Assembly: GCF_015840335.1 (NCBI RefSeq)
Contig: NZ_CP060395.1
Coordinates: 1,054,001-1,118,000, forward strand
Direction: 5' to 3'
Source: Synechococcus sp. CBW1108
GTDB lineage: Bacteria; Cyanobacteriota; Cyanobacteriia; PCC-6307; Cyanobiaceae
Length of the DNA stretch: 64,000 nucleotides
Below, piece after piece: positions 55,564 through 63,605 of this stretch. The notes beneath the pieces were generated by a model. It was not told the DNA's origin. It did not search any database and worked only from the letters and a program-made list of their open reading frames with translations. A program made the translations under genes and the position numbers. How positions within the stretch are numbered: the first letter of the stretch is position 1; each line of letters starts with the position of its first letter.

Positions 55564-57105
55564 ATGACCACAGCAGGGCCGATCAGGATGGCAACACTCC
55601 CTGGCGGCACCGCCGTGGCTCCGCTCACCCCCCTGGATCCCGAAGCGACGGCGCTGTGTCACCGGCTGGCCGGCCGCGTCTTTCCCTGGGACATCACCCG
55701 CGCCCTCGAGCTGGCCCTACTGAAAACCTTCTGCCTGCCCTCGATCTCGGCACTGCTGAGTCAAACCGGTGAGTTCGAACAGCGGCCCCGCAAGCGCTAC
55801 GACGACACGGGCCTGATGGTGGCCGAGCTGCTGCGCCACGGGCCCGACAGTCCCGAGGGCCGGGCGGTGATCAGGCGGCTGAACCGCATCCACGGCCACT
55901 ACGCCATCGCCAATATCGACTTCCTTTATGTACTCTCGGGCTTCGTGGCCGAGCCAATCCGCTGGCTGGAGCGCTACGGCTGGCGACCGCTCTGCCATGC
56001 GGAGCAGCAGGCGCTGTTCCGCTTCTGGCGGCACGTGGGAGCCCAGATGGGCATTACCGATCTGCCGGCCACCCTCGAGCAGCTGCTGGCGCTCAACCAG
56101 TGGGTGGAAACCACGGTATTTGTCGCCGCCGCCAGCAACCGCCAGGTGGCGGACGCCACCCTGGCCATGCTGCTGGCGGACTGGCCAGCTGTCCTGCGAC
56201 CGCCGCTGGCTGGGCTACTGCGGGGGGTACTACCCGAACCGGTGACCTCCAGCCTCGGTTGGCCAACGGCGCCCGGCTGCCTGCAACCGGCCCTGGGGCT
56301 GGCCCTGCGGACCCGCAGCCGGCTGCTGAATGGCTGGCAGCGGCTGCGCCCGCTGCGCCGGAGCCGCTTTTACTCCGAACGGCCCACCCCCACCTACGGC
56401 CGCCAGTTCCGGCTGGAACAGCTGGGGCCGCCGCCCCTGCTGGAGCAGCTCAACCGGCCCCGTTGGAGAGGCCAGCAGCGACGCATCGGCCTCACCGGTG
56501 GCATCGCCAGCGGCAAGAGCACGGTGGGGCGGCTGCTGGAGACCCGGGGGTTGCCAGTACTTGATGCAGACGTCTACGCGCGGGATGCCCTGGCGCCGGG
56601 AAGCTCGGGCGCACGGGCGGTGCGGGGTCGCTTTGGCGAGCGGGTGCTGGCCCCGGAACAGGGTGCCGGTGAGGCAGCAATCGATCGGGCCGCTCTCGGC
56701 CGGATCGTGTTTGGTGATGCCGACGAGCGGCAGTGGCTGGAAGAGCTGATTCACCCGATCGTGCGGGAATGCTTCAGCGCCGAACTGGCGCGGCTGGCTG
56801 ATGCCCCGGCCGTGGTGCTGGTCATCCCGCTGTTGCTCGAGGTTGGCCTAGAGGAGCTCTGCAGCGAGGTATGGCTGGTCGACTGCGACGAGGTCCAACA
56901 GCTGCAGCGGCTTATGCGGCGCAATGGCCTCAGCGAAGCGGAAGCCAGGGCCCGGATGGCCGCCCAGTGGCCGCTGGAGCGCAAACGGGCCCTGGCCGAT
57001 GTGGTACTCGACAACCGGGGCACAGACGAGCAGCTGAACGCGCAGGTGGCAGCGGCCCTCGGCCCTGCGGCGGGGCCGCCAGGATCAGATCCGCCGGCTG
57101 CCTGA
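55564..57105 (+). CDS. coaE: Fusion of an MpaB-family oxygenase and dephospho-CoA kinase
   Basis: 513 residues in one open frame. Residues about 30-300 match the oxygenase MpaB/DUF2236 family: QRPRKRYDDTGLMVAELLRH, LNRIHGHYAIANIDFLYVLS, AEPIRWLERYGWRPL and the family's C-terminal end FRLEQLGPPPL. Residues about 310-505 are a complete CoaE: P-loop IGLTGGIASGKSTVGRLLE, LPVLDADVYARDALAPGS, DRAALGRIVFGDADERQWLE, HPIV, VVLVIPLLLEVGLEELCSEV, and ARMAAQWPLERKRALADVVL. CoaE phosphorylates dephospho-CoA in the last step of coenzyme A synthesis. A linker of about 10 residues joins them. The pairing has no known biochemical link; an independent start for CoaE inside the frame is possible. Confidence 0.85.
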   Translation: MTTAGPIRMATLPGGTAVAPLTPLDPEATALCHRLAGRVFPWDITRALELALLKTFCLPSISALLSQTGEFEQRPRKRYDDTGLMVAELLRHGPDSPEGRAVIRRLNRIHGHYAIANIDFLYVLSGFVAEPIRWLERYGWRPLCHAEQQALFRFWRHVGAQMGITDLPATLEQLLALNQWVETTVFVAAASNRQVADATLAMLLADWPAVLRPPLAGLLRGVLPEPVTSSLGWPTAPGCLQPALGLALRTRSRLLNGWQRLRPLRRSRFYSERPTPTYGRQFRLEQLGPPPLLEQLNRPRWRGQQRRIGLTGGIASGKSTVGRLLETRGLPVLDADVYARDALAPGSSGARAVRGRFGERVLAPEQGAGEAAIDRAALGRIVFGDADERQWLEELIHPIVRECFSAELARLADAPAVVLVIPLLLEVGLEELCSEVWLVDCDEVQQLQRLMRRNGLSEAEARARMAAQWPLERKRALADVVLDNRGTDEQLNAQVAAALGPAAGPPGSDPPAA

Positions 57106-57299
57106 GCCGCCAAGGCCAGCCGGGCAGCGCCCAGCAGAGAGGTCTCAGCCGCGCTGGGGTGGGCGGGCCAGTCGTCGTGGTCACGGCGGGCCACCAGGGC
57201 GAGATCGGGCTCAGGCCCATTGGCGGATCCGAAATCGAGCGGGGCCTCAACCCACAACTAAAGGGGCTCCAGGCGCGGCAGCCAGGCAGACCTCAATCG

Positions 57300-57720
57300 C
57301 CCTGATCAGCCGGTGCGCCACCGCCGTGTGGCGAACAATCAGGCCCAAACTGGGGCAGGAGTTATTGATTGTGGCGTACTGCAACATCCCATGGTCTCCG
57401 TCACTGTTGACGCAGCAGAAAACCGAACGGCAGCCGATATACTGGTGAATGACAACTGGCTTGTCGCCTTATCATTGACATACCGATAGTCCTTGTTTTG
57501 GTAAGCACCGGCCCCTAAGCACCCAGCTCAAAGGTGGTGCGGGCGGACGAGCCAACCACATGCTCCGGCGAAATGTGGAACAGGCGCCATCAAAGATCAG
57601 GCAGCCCAGATCCAATGCATTAACCCTGGGTAATCAAGATTGAATCGAAGAGCCAGCAAGACCATCATAACGGCCAGACTTAAAAAACAAGCCGCAAGCA
57701 ACGATTGGAACGCTGGGTTG
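57300..57720 (-). pseudogene. Decayed copies of the HAD phosphatase and small membrane protein 3' ends
   Basis: Bases about 57330-57590 match 57860-58135 of the intact HAD phosphatase gene (GTTATTGATTGTGG, CATGGTCTCCGTCACTGTT and AGCTCAAAGGTGGTGCGGGC recur), but carry many changes and no long frame. Bases about 57605-57720 match the 3' end of the membrane-protein gene at 59333-59450 (GGGTAATCAAGA, CAAGCCGCAA). So this is the leftover of an earlier tandem copy of the block. The rest of the 57106-57729 gap has no gene I can support. Confidence 0.65.
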
Positions 57721-57729
57721 TGCCATCAA

Positions 57730-58671
57730 CTATTCGCGAGCAAAAATCATATTCCAGTCTTCCTTCATGTCCACCACACACCAGCCGTGGCTGGGGGCGG
57801 CTGCAAGGGCCTCAACGAGCTTTCCGGTGCTGGTCGATTTGGCGGCATAGGCATATTCGCGCTCGGGGTCGGTGTGGTGAACAAGCAGGCCGAGACTGGG
57901 GCGTGGGTTATTGATTGTGGTGTACTGCAACATCTCATGGTCTCCGTCACTGTTCCCGCAACACAACGTCGGACGGCGGCCAATGAACTGATGGATGCCC
58001 ACTGGCTTGCCCCCCTTGTCATTGACGAACAAATAGTCCAGGGTTTTGGTGAGCACCGGGCCCGCTGCGCCCAGCTCAAAGGTGGTGCGGGCAGTCGAGC
58101 CAACCACCTGCTCCGGCGGGATGCCATATACCCGCTCCACCCAAACGCGCATGAAGTCAACACCACCTCCAGAAACAATGAAGTTTTTGAAGTTATTGGC
58201 CTGCAGATAGCGCAGGAGTTCCTGCATGGGCAAATAGGTAAGTGAGTCGTAGGGCCTGTCAAAGCGCGGGTGCCTGGCCGACACCAACCATGCCTCAACA
58301 GTCCTACGAAAAGCATCAACGGACATGCCGGCATGGGTGAGGGCCAGGATCTGCAACAGGCCTTCATAGCCGGGCCCCTCCAGCAGCTTGGCAAGGTCGC
58401 CAGCCAGGGCGGCCTGCACCATTGGATCAGCGGCAAGATCCGGCTCCCGGGGAATGCGCGAGCTGAGTTCGTCTATGGCAAATGCTGCCTGAAAGGGGAG
58501 CGGATGCTCCGGCCAGAGGGTGCCGTCATTGTCGAAAACAGCGATGCGTTCAGGCAACGGCAGGAAGTCTGGCGAGCCTACATCTGTGATCCGGGCGATA
58601 TAAGCGAAGATCGCCTCCTTGGCCGGGCCCTCGTTCCAGGAGGGGAGGGGATCACCAGTAGTGGGGGGCAT
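57730..58671 (-). CDS. HAD-superfamily phosphatase (phosphoserine phosphatase-like)
   Basis: 313 residues. HAD motif I is IAVFDNDGTLWPEHPLPFQA (nucleophile Asp and acid Asp); motif II is FIVSGGGVDFMRVW; motif III/IV is FVNDKGGKPVGIHQFIGRRP with CGNSDGDHEML carrying the metal Asp pair. The cap between motif I and II is helical (FAIDELSSRIPREPDLAADP, LTHAGMSVDAF). It hydrolyses a small phosphorylated metabolite; serine phosphate is only one option. A decayed partial copy lies at 57300-57590. It diverges from the second coaE copy, with a 60-base gap. Confidence 0.85.
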   Translation of the reverse strand: MPPTTGDPLPSWNEGPAKEAIFAYIARITDVGSPDFLPLPERIAVFDNDGTLWPEHPLPFQAAFAIDELSSRIPREPDLAADPMVQAALAGDLAKLLEGPGYEGLLQILALTHAGMSVDAFRRTVEAWLVSARHPRFDRPYDSLTYLPMQELLRYLQANNFKNFIVSGGGVDFMRVWVERVYGIPPEQVVGSTARTTFELGAAGPVLTKTLDYLFVNDKGGKPVGIHQFIGRRPTLCCGNSDGDHEMLQYTTINNPRPSLGLLVHHTDPEREYAYAAKSTSTGKLVEALAAAPSHGWCVVDMKEDWNMIFARE

Positions 58672-58731
58672 AAAAGGGTCTCAGGGGATCACCATCCTGA
58701 ACAATGGCCGGCAGGGTTGGCGACTTCCGGC

Positions 58732-59359
58732 TTGAACCGGCTACGCGCCCCAGGCCAGCAGCGCCGCATCGGCCTCACCGGCGGCATTGCCACGGGCAAG
58801 AGCAGCGTGGACATGTTGCTGGAGGAGCGGGGCCTGCCCGTTCTCGATGCCGATGTCCTGCCCGCCAGGCCCTGGCACCGGGCAGCATGGGCGCAGCAGC
58901 CGTGCTGGATCGCTACGGGAAGGTAGTGCGCGGGCCCAGAGCGGGGGCAGGGATCGATCGGGCCGCCCTGGGGCGAATCGTTTTCGCCGATGGCAAGGAG
59001 CGCCAGTGGCTGGAGCAGCTGGTGCACCCGATCGTGAGGGCCGGCCTTGAAGCGGCTCTGGCGGAGTTGGCCAGCGCACCGGCAGTGGTGCTGATGGTGC
59101 CGCTGCTGTTTGAAGCGGGCCTGGAAGGGCTGTGCAGCGAAATCTGGCTGGTGGACTGCGACGAAAGCCAGCGGCTGCAAAGGCTGGGCCAGCGCGATGG
59201 CCTGGGCGAAAGCGAAGCCGGGCCCGCATCGAGGCCCAGTGGCCCCTGGCACGCAAGCGAGGCCTCGCCGACGTGGTGATTGACAATCGGGGCAACCCGG
59301 CGGATCTGCCCTTGCAGGTAGATCAGGCAGCTTTGATCCAACTCATCAGGGCTGGGTAA
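58732..59359 (+). pseudogene. coaE: Second coaE copy, stand-alone, with two frameshifts
   Basis: Three frames join into one CoaE: QQRRIGLTGGIATGKSSVDM to VLDADVL (58732 to about 58855); ARQALAPGSMGAAAVLDRYG to LGQRDGLGESEA (about 58855 to 59220), including DRAALGRIVFADGKERQWLE and VVLMVPLLFEAGLEGLCSEI; then RARIEAQWPLARKRGLADVV to the stop at 59357-59359. Each break is repaired by adding one base. It has no MpaB part. It shares its upstream 20 bases with the fused copy (AACCGG..., GGCCAGCAGCG). If both breaks are sequencing errors it is a normal stand-alone CoaE of about 207 residues. Confidence 0.7.
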
Positions 59360-59769
59360 TCAAGAATGAACCTGATGGCCAGCGATATGAGCATGACCGC
59401 AAGACTTGCAAAAACAAGCCGCAAACTGCTATTTGAACGGTTCAGCAGCCTTAGATCATCACCCTGAGTTTGTACAATTTGGCGAAAGTTTCCGGCAGCC
59501 TGGCGGAGCTGATATGCCGCAAAGAAAGCAGCCAAGGTCAACAAGGCGTCGTCGAGAGCTTTGATCATGAGCGCCACTTTGCCGCTTGCGATCACATTAA
59601 AAAGGAATGATGCATTGGCGATAGCGAATACGACGAGCGCCAAAGCCGAAATAACACAGTATTTGGCAAGCGAATTAAAATGCCGATTTTCGGAAGCACC
59701 AAATTCAAACTGATTCTCAGCCAAAAGATTGCACAAAAAGACAGGCCTTTTCTGGCTTGCTTTGGCCAT
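59323..59769 (-). CDS. Two-span membrane protein of unknown function
   Basis: 148 residues. The N-terminus (KRPVFLCNLLAENQFEFGAS) is polar, followed by helices YCVISALALVVFAIANASFL (about 33-52), LMIKALDDALLTLAAFFAAY (about 66-85) and LVFASLAVMLISLAIRFILD (about 115-134), so two or three spans. It overlaps the end of the second coaE copy by 37 bases, convergent. A decayed copy of its 3' end is at 57605-57720. GC is lower than the core. No family recognised. Confidence 0.65.
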   Translation of the reverse strand: MAKASQKRPVFLCNLLAENQFEFGASENRHFNSLAKYCVISALALVVFAIANASFLFNVIASGKVALMIKALDDALLTLAAFFAAYQLRQAAGNFRQIVQTQGDDLRLLNRSNSSLRLVFASLAVMLISLAIRFILDYPALMSWIKAA

Positions 59770-60016
59770 AAACCTTGGCCATAAATGGAAAAAGTAACCT
59801 TACTTAAAATGCGCTTAGGCGCTCAACCGGAACGGGGCTACAACAAATATCGCACCCGCCCCGCGAGCGAAGTGGTCAGGATCTGAACACAGCTAGAGGC
59901 CAATATTAATCCAATTAGGTCAATATTAGCTGGCTACCTACGGATGCGGCGCAGGCTTGCAAAACGTTGGCAAGCGCCTGCGGCTGCACAACAGCGCAAT
60001 CCACTACTTGCTGATC

Positions 60017-60577
60017 ATGAATCCAACCGAACCGACACCTAGACGCAGCCGCCTGCAGAAAAAGATCGAACTGACGCTGGAAATGGGGCTCTGGCGCTTT
60101 CGGCTGATTGCGATCGTACCGGTGGTGATGAGCCTGGCGAGTACCCTGCTGACTTTTGAGATTGGCACGCGGGATATTTTTAAATCAATCAAATTCTTCT
60201 TTTTTGCCCCTGATACCGCGAAAGTCGCCAACACAGCCCTTGCAAGTGTGGTATCCGGGATCGACTTCTACCTAATCGGCGTCGCGTTCCTGATCTTTGG
60301 CTACGGCCTTTATGAGCTATTGATTTCCGAGATCGATGTCTACCGCGCCGGCTCTGATACAGATAACAGCGGCGGCCTCCTCGATATTCGCAGCCTCGAT
60401 CACCTCAAGGAAAAGCTAGTAAAAGTGCTGGTAGTTGCATTAATAGTTTCAGCGTTTAAGTCGATGATCACGATCCCGCTGACAGACGTCAAGATTATGA
60501 TTTACTTCTGCTTTTGCGTTTTAATCCTGGCTTTAAGTGGCTTTCTGATGACCTACAAACCAGCCAGCAAGTCGTAG
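60017..60577 (+). CDS. YqhA/UPF0114 family membrane protein
   Basis: 186 residues from the ATG at 60017 (MNPTEPTPRRSRLQKKIELT). Layout fits YqhA: ELTLEMGLWRFRLIAIVPVV in the first helix, a second span FYLIGVAFLIFGYGLYELLI with the conserved SEID after it, and two C-terminal spans (VLVVALIVSAFKSMITIPL; IYFCFCVLILALSGFLMTYK). SLDHLKEKLVKVLVV is the typical loop. The family is widespread and inner-membrane, with no settled function. GC is lower than the core. Confidence 0.75.
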   Translation: MNPTEPTPRRSRLQKKIELTLEMGLWRFRLIAIVPVVMSLASTLLTFEIGTRDIFKSIKFFFFAPDTAKVANTALASVVSGIDFYLIGVAFLIFGYGLYELLISEIDVYRAGSDTDNSGGLLDIRSLDHLKEKLVKVLVVALIVSAFKSMITIPLTDVKIMIYFCFCVLILALSGFLMTYKPASKS

Positions 60578-60630
60578 ATTTGAAAACGATGTTCCCGTTG
60601 TGGCCAGGCAGCTAAGGGTGGCTCTATCGG

Positions 60631-61056
60631 TCACGCCATCGGCGCGAACGGATTGATCAAGCTGATGGTGGTGTCGCTGAAGTGGCGCATGTTGCGCGTG
60701 GCAAGTTGGGCCTCGTGCGCCAGGGCGATGCCGGCGATCAAGGTGTCGCGCAGATCCACGGGCCGGCCCTGCCTCTTGCGCTGCGCCGCCAACTCGGCGG
60801 CCTGCTGCGCGGCGCGCGCGTCTAGCGGCGCTATCCGCTCCTGGATCAACTCGGCAATCAATCGCTTGAGGGCAAGCTCCAGCTTGCGGCGCCGGCTGGC
60901 CTCAGGGTGTACGGCCGCTCCGTAGCGCAACTCAAACACCACCACACTGGGAAGCCACACCTGGCTGGGGTCCAACCGATCGAGCCAGGCCACCACGGCG
61001 GGATCGGGGCACTGCAGCATCACCGCCGACACCACATTCGTATCCAGCAGGATCAC
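60631..61056 (-). CDS. VapC/FitB-type PIN-domain toxin RNase
   Basis: 141 residues from a GTG at 61056 that overlaps the antitoxin stop (GTGA). PIN acidic residues are in place: Asp in VILLDTNVVSAVM, Glu in VVVFELRYGAAV, Asp in PVDLRDTLIAGIALAHEAQ and the final TRNMRHFSDTTISLINPF. It cleaves RNA when free of antitoxin. The antitoxin gene upstream is split by an insertion sequence, so only a fragment could be made. The toxin frame itself is intact. FitB subtype is inferred from the antitoxin and length. Confidence 0.9.
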   Translation of the reverse strand: MILLDTNVVSAVMLQCPDPAVVAWLDRLDPSQVWLPSVVVFELRYGAAVHPEASRRRKLELALKRLIAELIQERIAPLDARAAQQAAELAAQRKRQGRPVDLRDTLIAGIALAHEAQLATRNMRHFSDTTISLINPFAPMA

Positions 61057-61191
61057 GCCTCGAACGGCGCCGAGATGGCTTCCACCCCGCGCCACTCGGT
61101 GATCGGTTCTTCCAGCCCGGCATCGGCGAAGAGGGCTGCCATGCGAGTGCCGAGCCCTGCGGCGCCCGGGCTGGACTCCTCGTCGCTAGTT
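61053..61191 (-). pseudogene. 3' fragment of the FitA-like antitoxin gene
   Basis: This part encodes ALTSDEESSPGAAGLGTRMA, then ALFADAGLEEPITEWRGVEA and ISAPFEA, the toxin-wrapping tail typical of FitA/VapB antitoxins (GLG.R.AALFA..GLE.PI.E.RG.EA). Its stop overlaps the toxin GTG. Upstream it is cut by the insertion sequence; the remaining N-terminal codons are at 62951-63073. Inside the element a short artificial start could make a truncated product without the DNA-binding part. Confidence 0.85.
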
Positions 61192-62950
61192 AGGGCTTGC
61201 TGAGGAACCGATATCCATTGCGCCGCAGTTGATTCCAGGGATGGTCTCACGTTAAAATGAGCCTAATGGAGCCATTCCTGGCTTAGAACAATCTGCTGAC
61301 ACGCCAATGTACGTTTTTCAGCACGCAGGTCAGCTATCGATCGAGGAGTTTTACACGCCCTTCGGCGGCAAACTAGATCCTAATAATCGCTGGCTTCTGC
61401 TTCGTAACCTGATTCCATGGATGCCGCTGGAAAGCCAGTATGCACCCCAATTCAGTGCCAAGACAGGAGCACCGGCCAAGCCGTTTCAGATGGCGTTCGG
61501 TGCGCTGTACATCCAGCAACGCCTGGGAGTGACAGACCGCGAAACAGTTCAGCTGATCACGGAATCACCGTATCTACAATTTTTCATTGGCTTGAGTGCA
61601 TACCAGGCAATGCCCCCGTTTGATCCATCGATGATGGTGCATTTTCGTAAGCGCATTGGCCCTGATCTGATCAAGATCTGCAATGACATGACCAAGGCCA
61701 ATGGCATTGCGATGATTAAAGAGATGCTGGTTTCGGCGGAGGAGGATGATAGCGAACAAGAAGAGGAGCAACAGCTTGCTGCCATCGACGAAGCGCTAGG
61801 GGTGAAGCCTGCAACGTTGGATCCTGAAAGTAACTGGGGTACTCTGATTCTTGATGCAACCTGCGTGCCTGATGACATTCCCTACCCAGTAGATCTGAGG
61901 TTGCTCAACGAAGCGAGAGAGGCCACTGAGAAGATCATCGACGAACTGTTCAAGCAGTTGCAGGGAAAGATCAATCGTAAACCCCGCTGCAACCGGGATA
62001 AAGCTCGGAATCGGTTTCTGGCGATCATCAAGAAGAAAAAGCCCAAATGCGCCGAGATCCGTGAAGTCAAGCGCTTTCAGCTCAACGAGATCCGGAGAAA
62101 CCTCAGAGCAATTGATCAGATGATCCATTGCGGTGCCATGCTTTTGGAGCTTGGAACCCAGCTCTACCGCAAGCTGCTGATCACCAGTGAACTGTACCGG
62201 CAGCAGCAGGAGATGTATGACGCTGATAGCCGGCGCATCGACGATCGGATTGTCAATTTGTCAAAACCACACGTGCGGCCGATCGTGAGGGGCAAGGCGG
62301 GAAGGCGAACAGAGTTCGGTGCGAAGATCTCAATATCAGATGATAATGGCTTTGTCGATGTGGATCGAATCAGCTGGGACAACTACAATGAAGCCAACGA
62401 CCTGATCGCACGTACCAAGCAATACAAGGAAGAGCGAGGGTACTATCCAGCACGAATCTGTGCCGATTCAATCTATATGACATTAGGCAACAAGAAGTTC
62501 TGCGCAGAAAATAACATCAGACTCAGTGGCCGTCCACGCAAGAAGCAGGTAGAGGCCGAGGTGCAGACAGCAGAGCAACAAGAGCTTTTTAAATCAGACT
62601 TGAGAAAGCGTTCCGTGATCGAGGGAAGAATCGGAACGAGCAAACGGAAATATGGACTGGATCGGATCATGACCAAGCTGATTGAAACATCAAGAACGGT
62701 GATCACGATGGCGTTCTTTGTGATGAATGCCGAGAAGGTTCTCAGGCTACTGCGCCTCTTATTATCTATTCTTGTCTCTGTGTACATCCTGATGCTCTAT
62801 TTGCTCGCCTCCTGGCGCCGTCCAGCGCTTCTGTGGGCTGCTTAGTCAGCTTCTAGGAGTAAAATTGAGGTCACCAGCGCTTGGCGCTGCAGGCTGAGTC
62901 GCGGCCCTTGGCGCGGACGAAAAACCCGCGAATGAAATTCAGCAAGCCCT
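61192..62950 (+). mobile_element. IS5/IS1182-like insertion sequence, copy 2
   Basis: The 1759-bp element has the same ends as copy 1 (AGGGCTTGCTGA at 61192; TCAGCAAGCCCT-type end at 62950) and is flanked by a 4-bp target duplication AGTT at 61188-61191 and 62951-62954. It carries one plus-strand transposase gene. It sits inside the FitA-like antitoxin gene. Relative to copy 1 it is in inverted orientation, about 58 kb away. Confidence 0.94.
61307..62845 (+). CDS. IS5/IS1182-family DDE transposase (copy 2)
   Basis: 512 residues, about 97% identical to the copy at 1400-2938. Likely catalytic acids are again D183 (LILDATCVPDD), D387 (RICADSIY) and E439 (RSVIEGRIG). Differences include Thr for Met at 17, PFQM for RLQI near 59-62, and EEDDSEQ for EQEASEQ near 145-151. 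The frame is intact. Upstream 115 bases up to the element end contain its promoter. Confidence 0.9.
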   Translation: MYVFQHAGQLSIEEFYTPFGGKLDPNNRWLLLRNLIPWMPLESQYAPQFSAKTGAPAKPFQMAFGALYIQQRLGVTDRETVQLITESPYLQFFIGLSAYQAMPPFDPSMMVHFRKRIGPDLIKICNDMTKANGIAMIKEMLVSAEEDDSEQEEEQQLAAIDEALGVKPATLDPESNWGTLILDATCVPDDIPYPVDLRLLNEAREATEKIIDELFKQLQGKINRKPRCNRDKARNRFLAIIKKKKPKCAEIREVKRFQLNEIRRNLRAIDQMIHCGAMLLELGTQLYRKLLITSELYRQQQEMYDADSRRIDDRIVNLSKPHVRPIVRGKAGRRTEFGAKISISDDNGFVDVDRISWDNYNEANDLIARTKQYKEERGYYPARICADSIYMTLGNKKFCAENNIRLSGRPRKKQVEAEVQTAEQQELFKSDLRKRSVIEGRIGTSKRKYGLDRIMTKLIETSRTVITMAFFVMNAEKVLRLLRLLLSILVSVYILMLYLLASWRRPALLWAA

Positions 62951-63073
62951 AGTTACAGCTTGGGCCAGGATCAGCCGAGCCTCTTCTTCCATGCTGCGGC
63001 CATGCCGCCGAGCTCGGCGGCGCAGGGCCTCCTTCACGACCCCATCAAGCTGGCGCACCAACAGCTGAGCCAC
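62951..63073 (-). pseudogene. 5' fragment of the FitA-like antitoxin gene
   Basis: From a GTG at 63073 (GGAG about 8 nt upstream) the minus strand encodes MAQLLVRQLDGVVKEALRRR, then ARRHGRSMEEEARLILAQAV T, a ribbon-helix-helix DNA-binding domain. At the insertion it continues in frame, after removing the element and one AGTT copy, into TSDEESSPG at 61191. Restored length is about 85 residues. Confidence 0.85.
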
Positions 63074-63089
63074 GCCCCACTCCGCTTGC

Positions 63090-63109
63090 CTTGCTATCAC
63101 GATAGCAAG
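63090..63109. promoter_or_regulatory. Palindromic operator of the FitAB-like module
   Basis: CTTGCTATCACGATAGCAAG is a palindrome with 9-bp arms and a 2-bp centre, ending 16 bases upstream of the antitoxin GTG. It contains TGCTATCA and a near copy of TGATAGCA, the half-sites known for FitA-type antitoxins. It would be the autorepression site. Confidence 0.7.
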
Positions 63110-63203
63110 TGGGAAGGATGGTGTCAGGGCTTTCGTTCAGATCACATCGGAATCGCTCGTACAGGGGGGGGTGCGGGCTCGGTCGTGGAGTAAGGAAAGT
63201 GCG

Positions 63204-63605
63204 TCAGGCCAGCCGTTGATCTAGCCGAAAAGGCTCCTGGTGCACCAGCGCCACCTGTGGCATGGCCGGATGTAAGGGGTTGAGCAGCAGGTTGCGAGCC
63301 TGGGGCACCACCACCGAGTGCAGCACAAGTCCCAGTTGCAGGCCATCCCGCAACCAGACGCCACCAAAGGCAGCGCTGACCTGGCCATGGGGGATTGCAA
63401 CAGACGCCGCACCTGGCCGGCGCCGATCGCCGTACGGCAGTGCTGCAGCGGGCTCCCTTGATGCAGCAGCGGGTGGGGAGCCTTAAGCCAGGCCTCCGTG
63501 CTGGCTGGCTGCTCAAACACCCCGTAAGCCCAGATCAGCGGCATGGGTGACGCGGCGAATCAGATGTTCTGAGCCAGCCAGGACGCCCACACGTTGAGCG
63601 CTCAC
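63204..63605 (-). pseudogene. Fused relic of an Xre/MbcA-type antitoxin and a RES-domain toxin
   Basis: Three frames follow each other on the minus strand. The first begins with a GTG overlapping the upstream stop (GTGA at 63602-63605) and gives GSEHLIRRVTHAAD. The second gives LIWAYGVFEQPASTEAWLKA, then PHPLLHQGSPLQHCRTAIGA and GQVRRLLQS, which fits the toxin-binding C-terminal domain of Xre/MbcA/ParS antitoxins (A..WL..P.P.LGG.SPL...G...V..LL). The third gives GGVWLRDGLQLGLVLHSVVV, then PQARNLLLNPLHPAMPQVAL and QEPFRLDQRLA, which fits the end of RES-domain toxins (NP.HP, PF..D.RL). The toxin N-terminal catalytic part is missing. Assignment is from motif memory. Confidence 0.6.

Noticed and set aside
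57640..58245. 201-codon plus-strand open frame
   Set aside because: Antisense to the HAD phosphatase gene and running through the decayed repeat.
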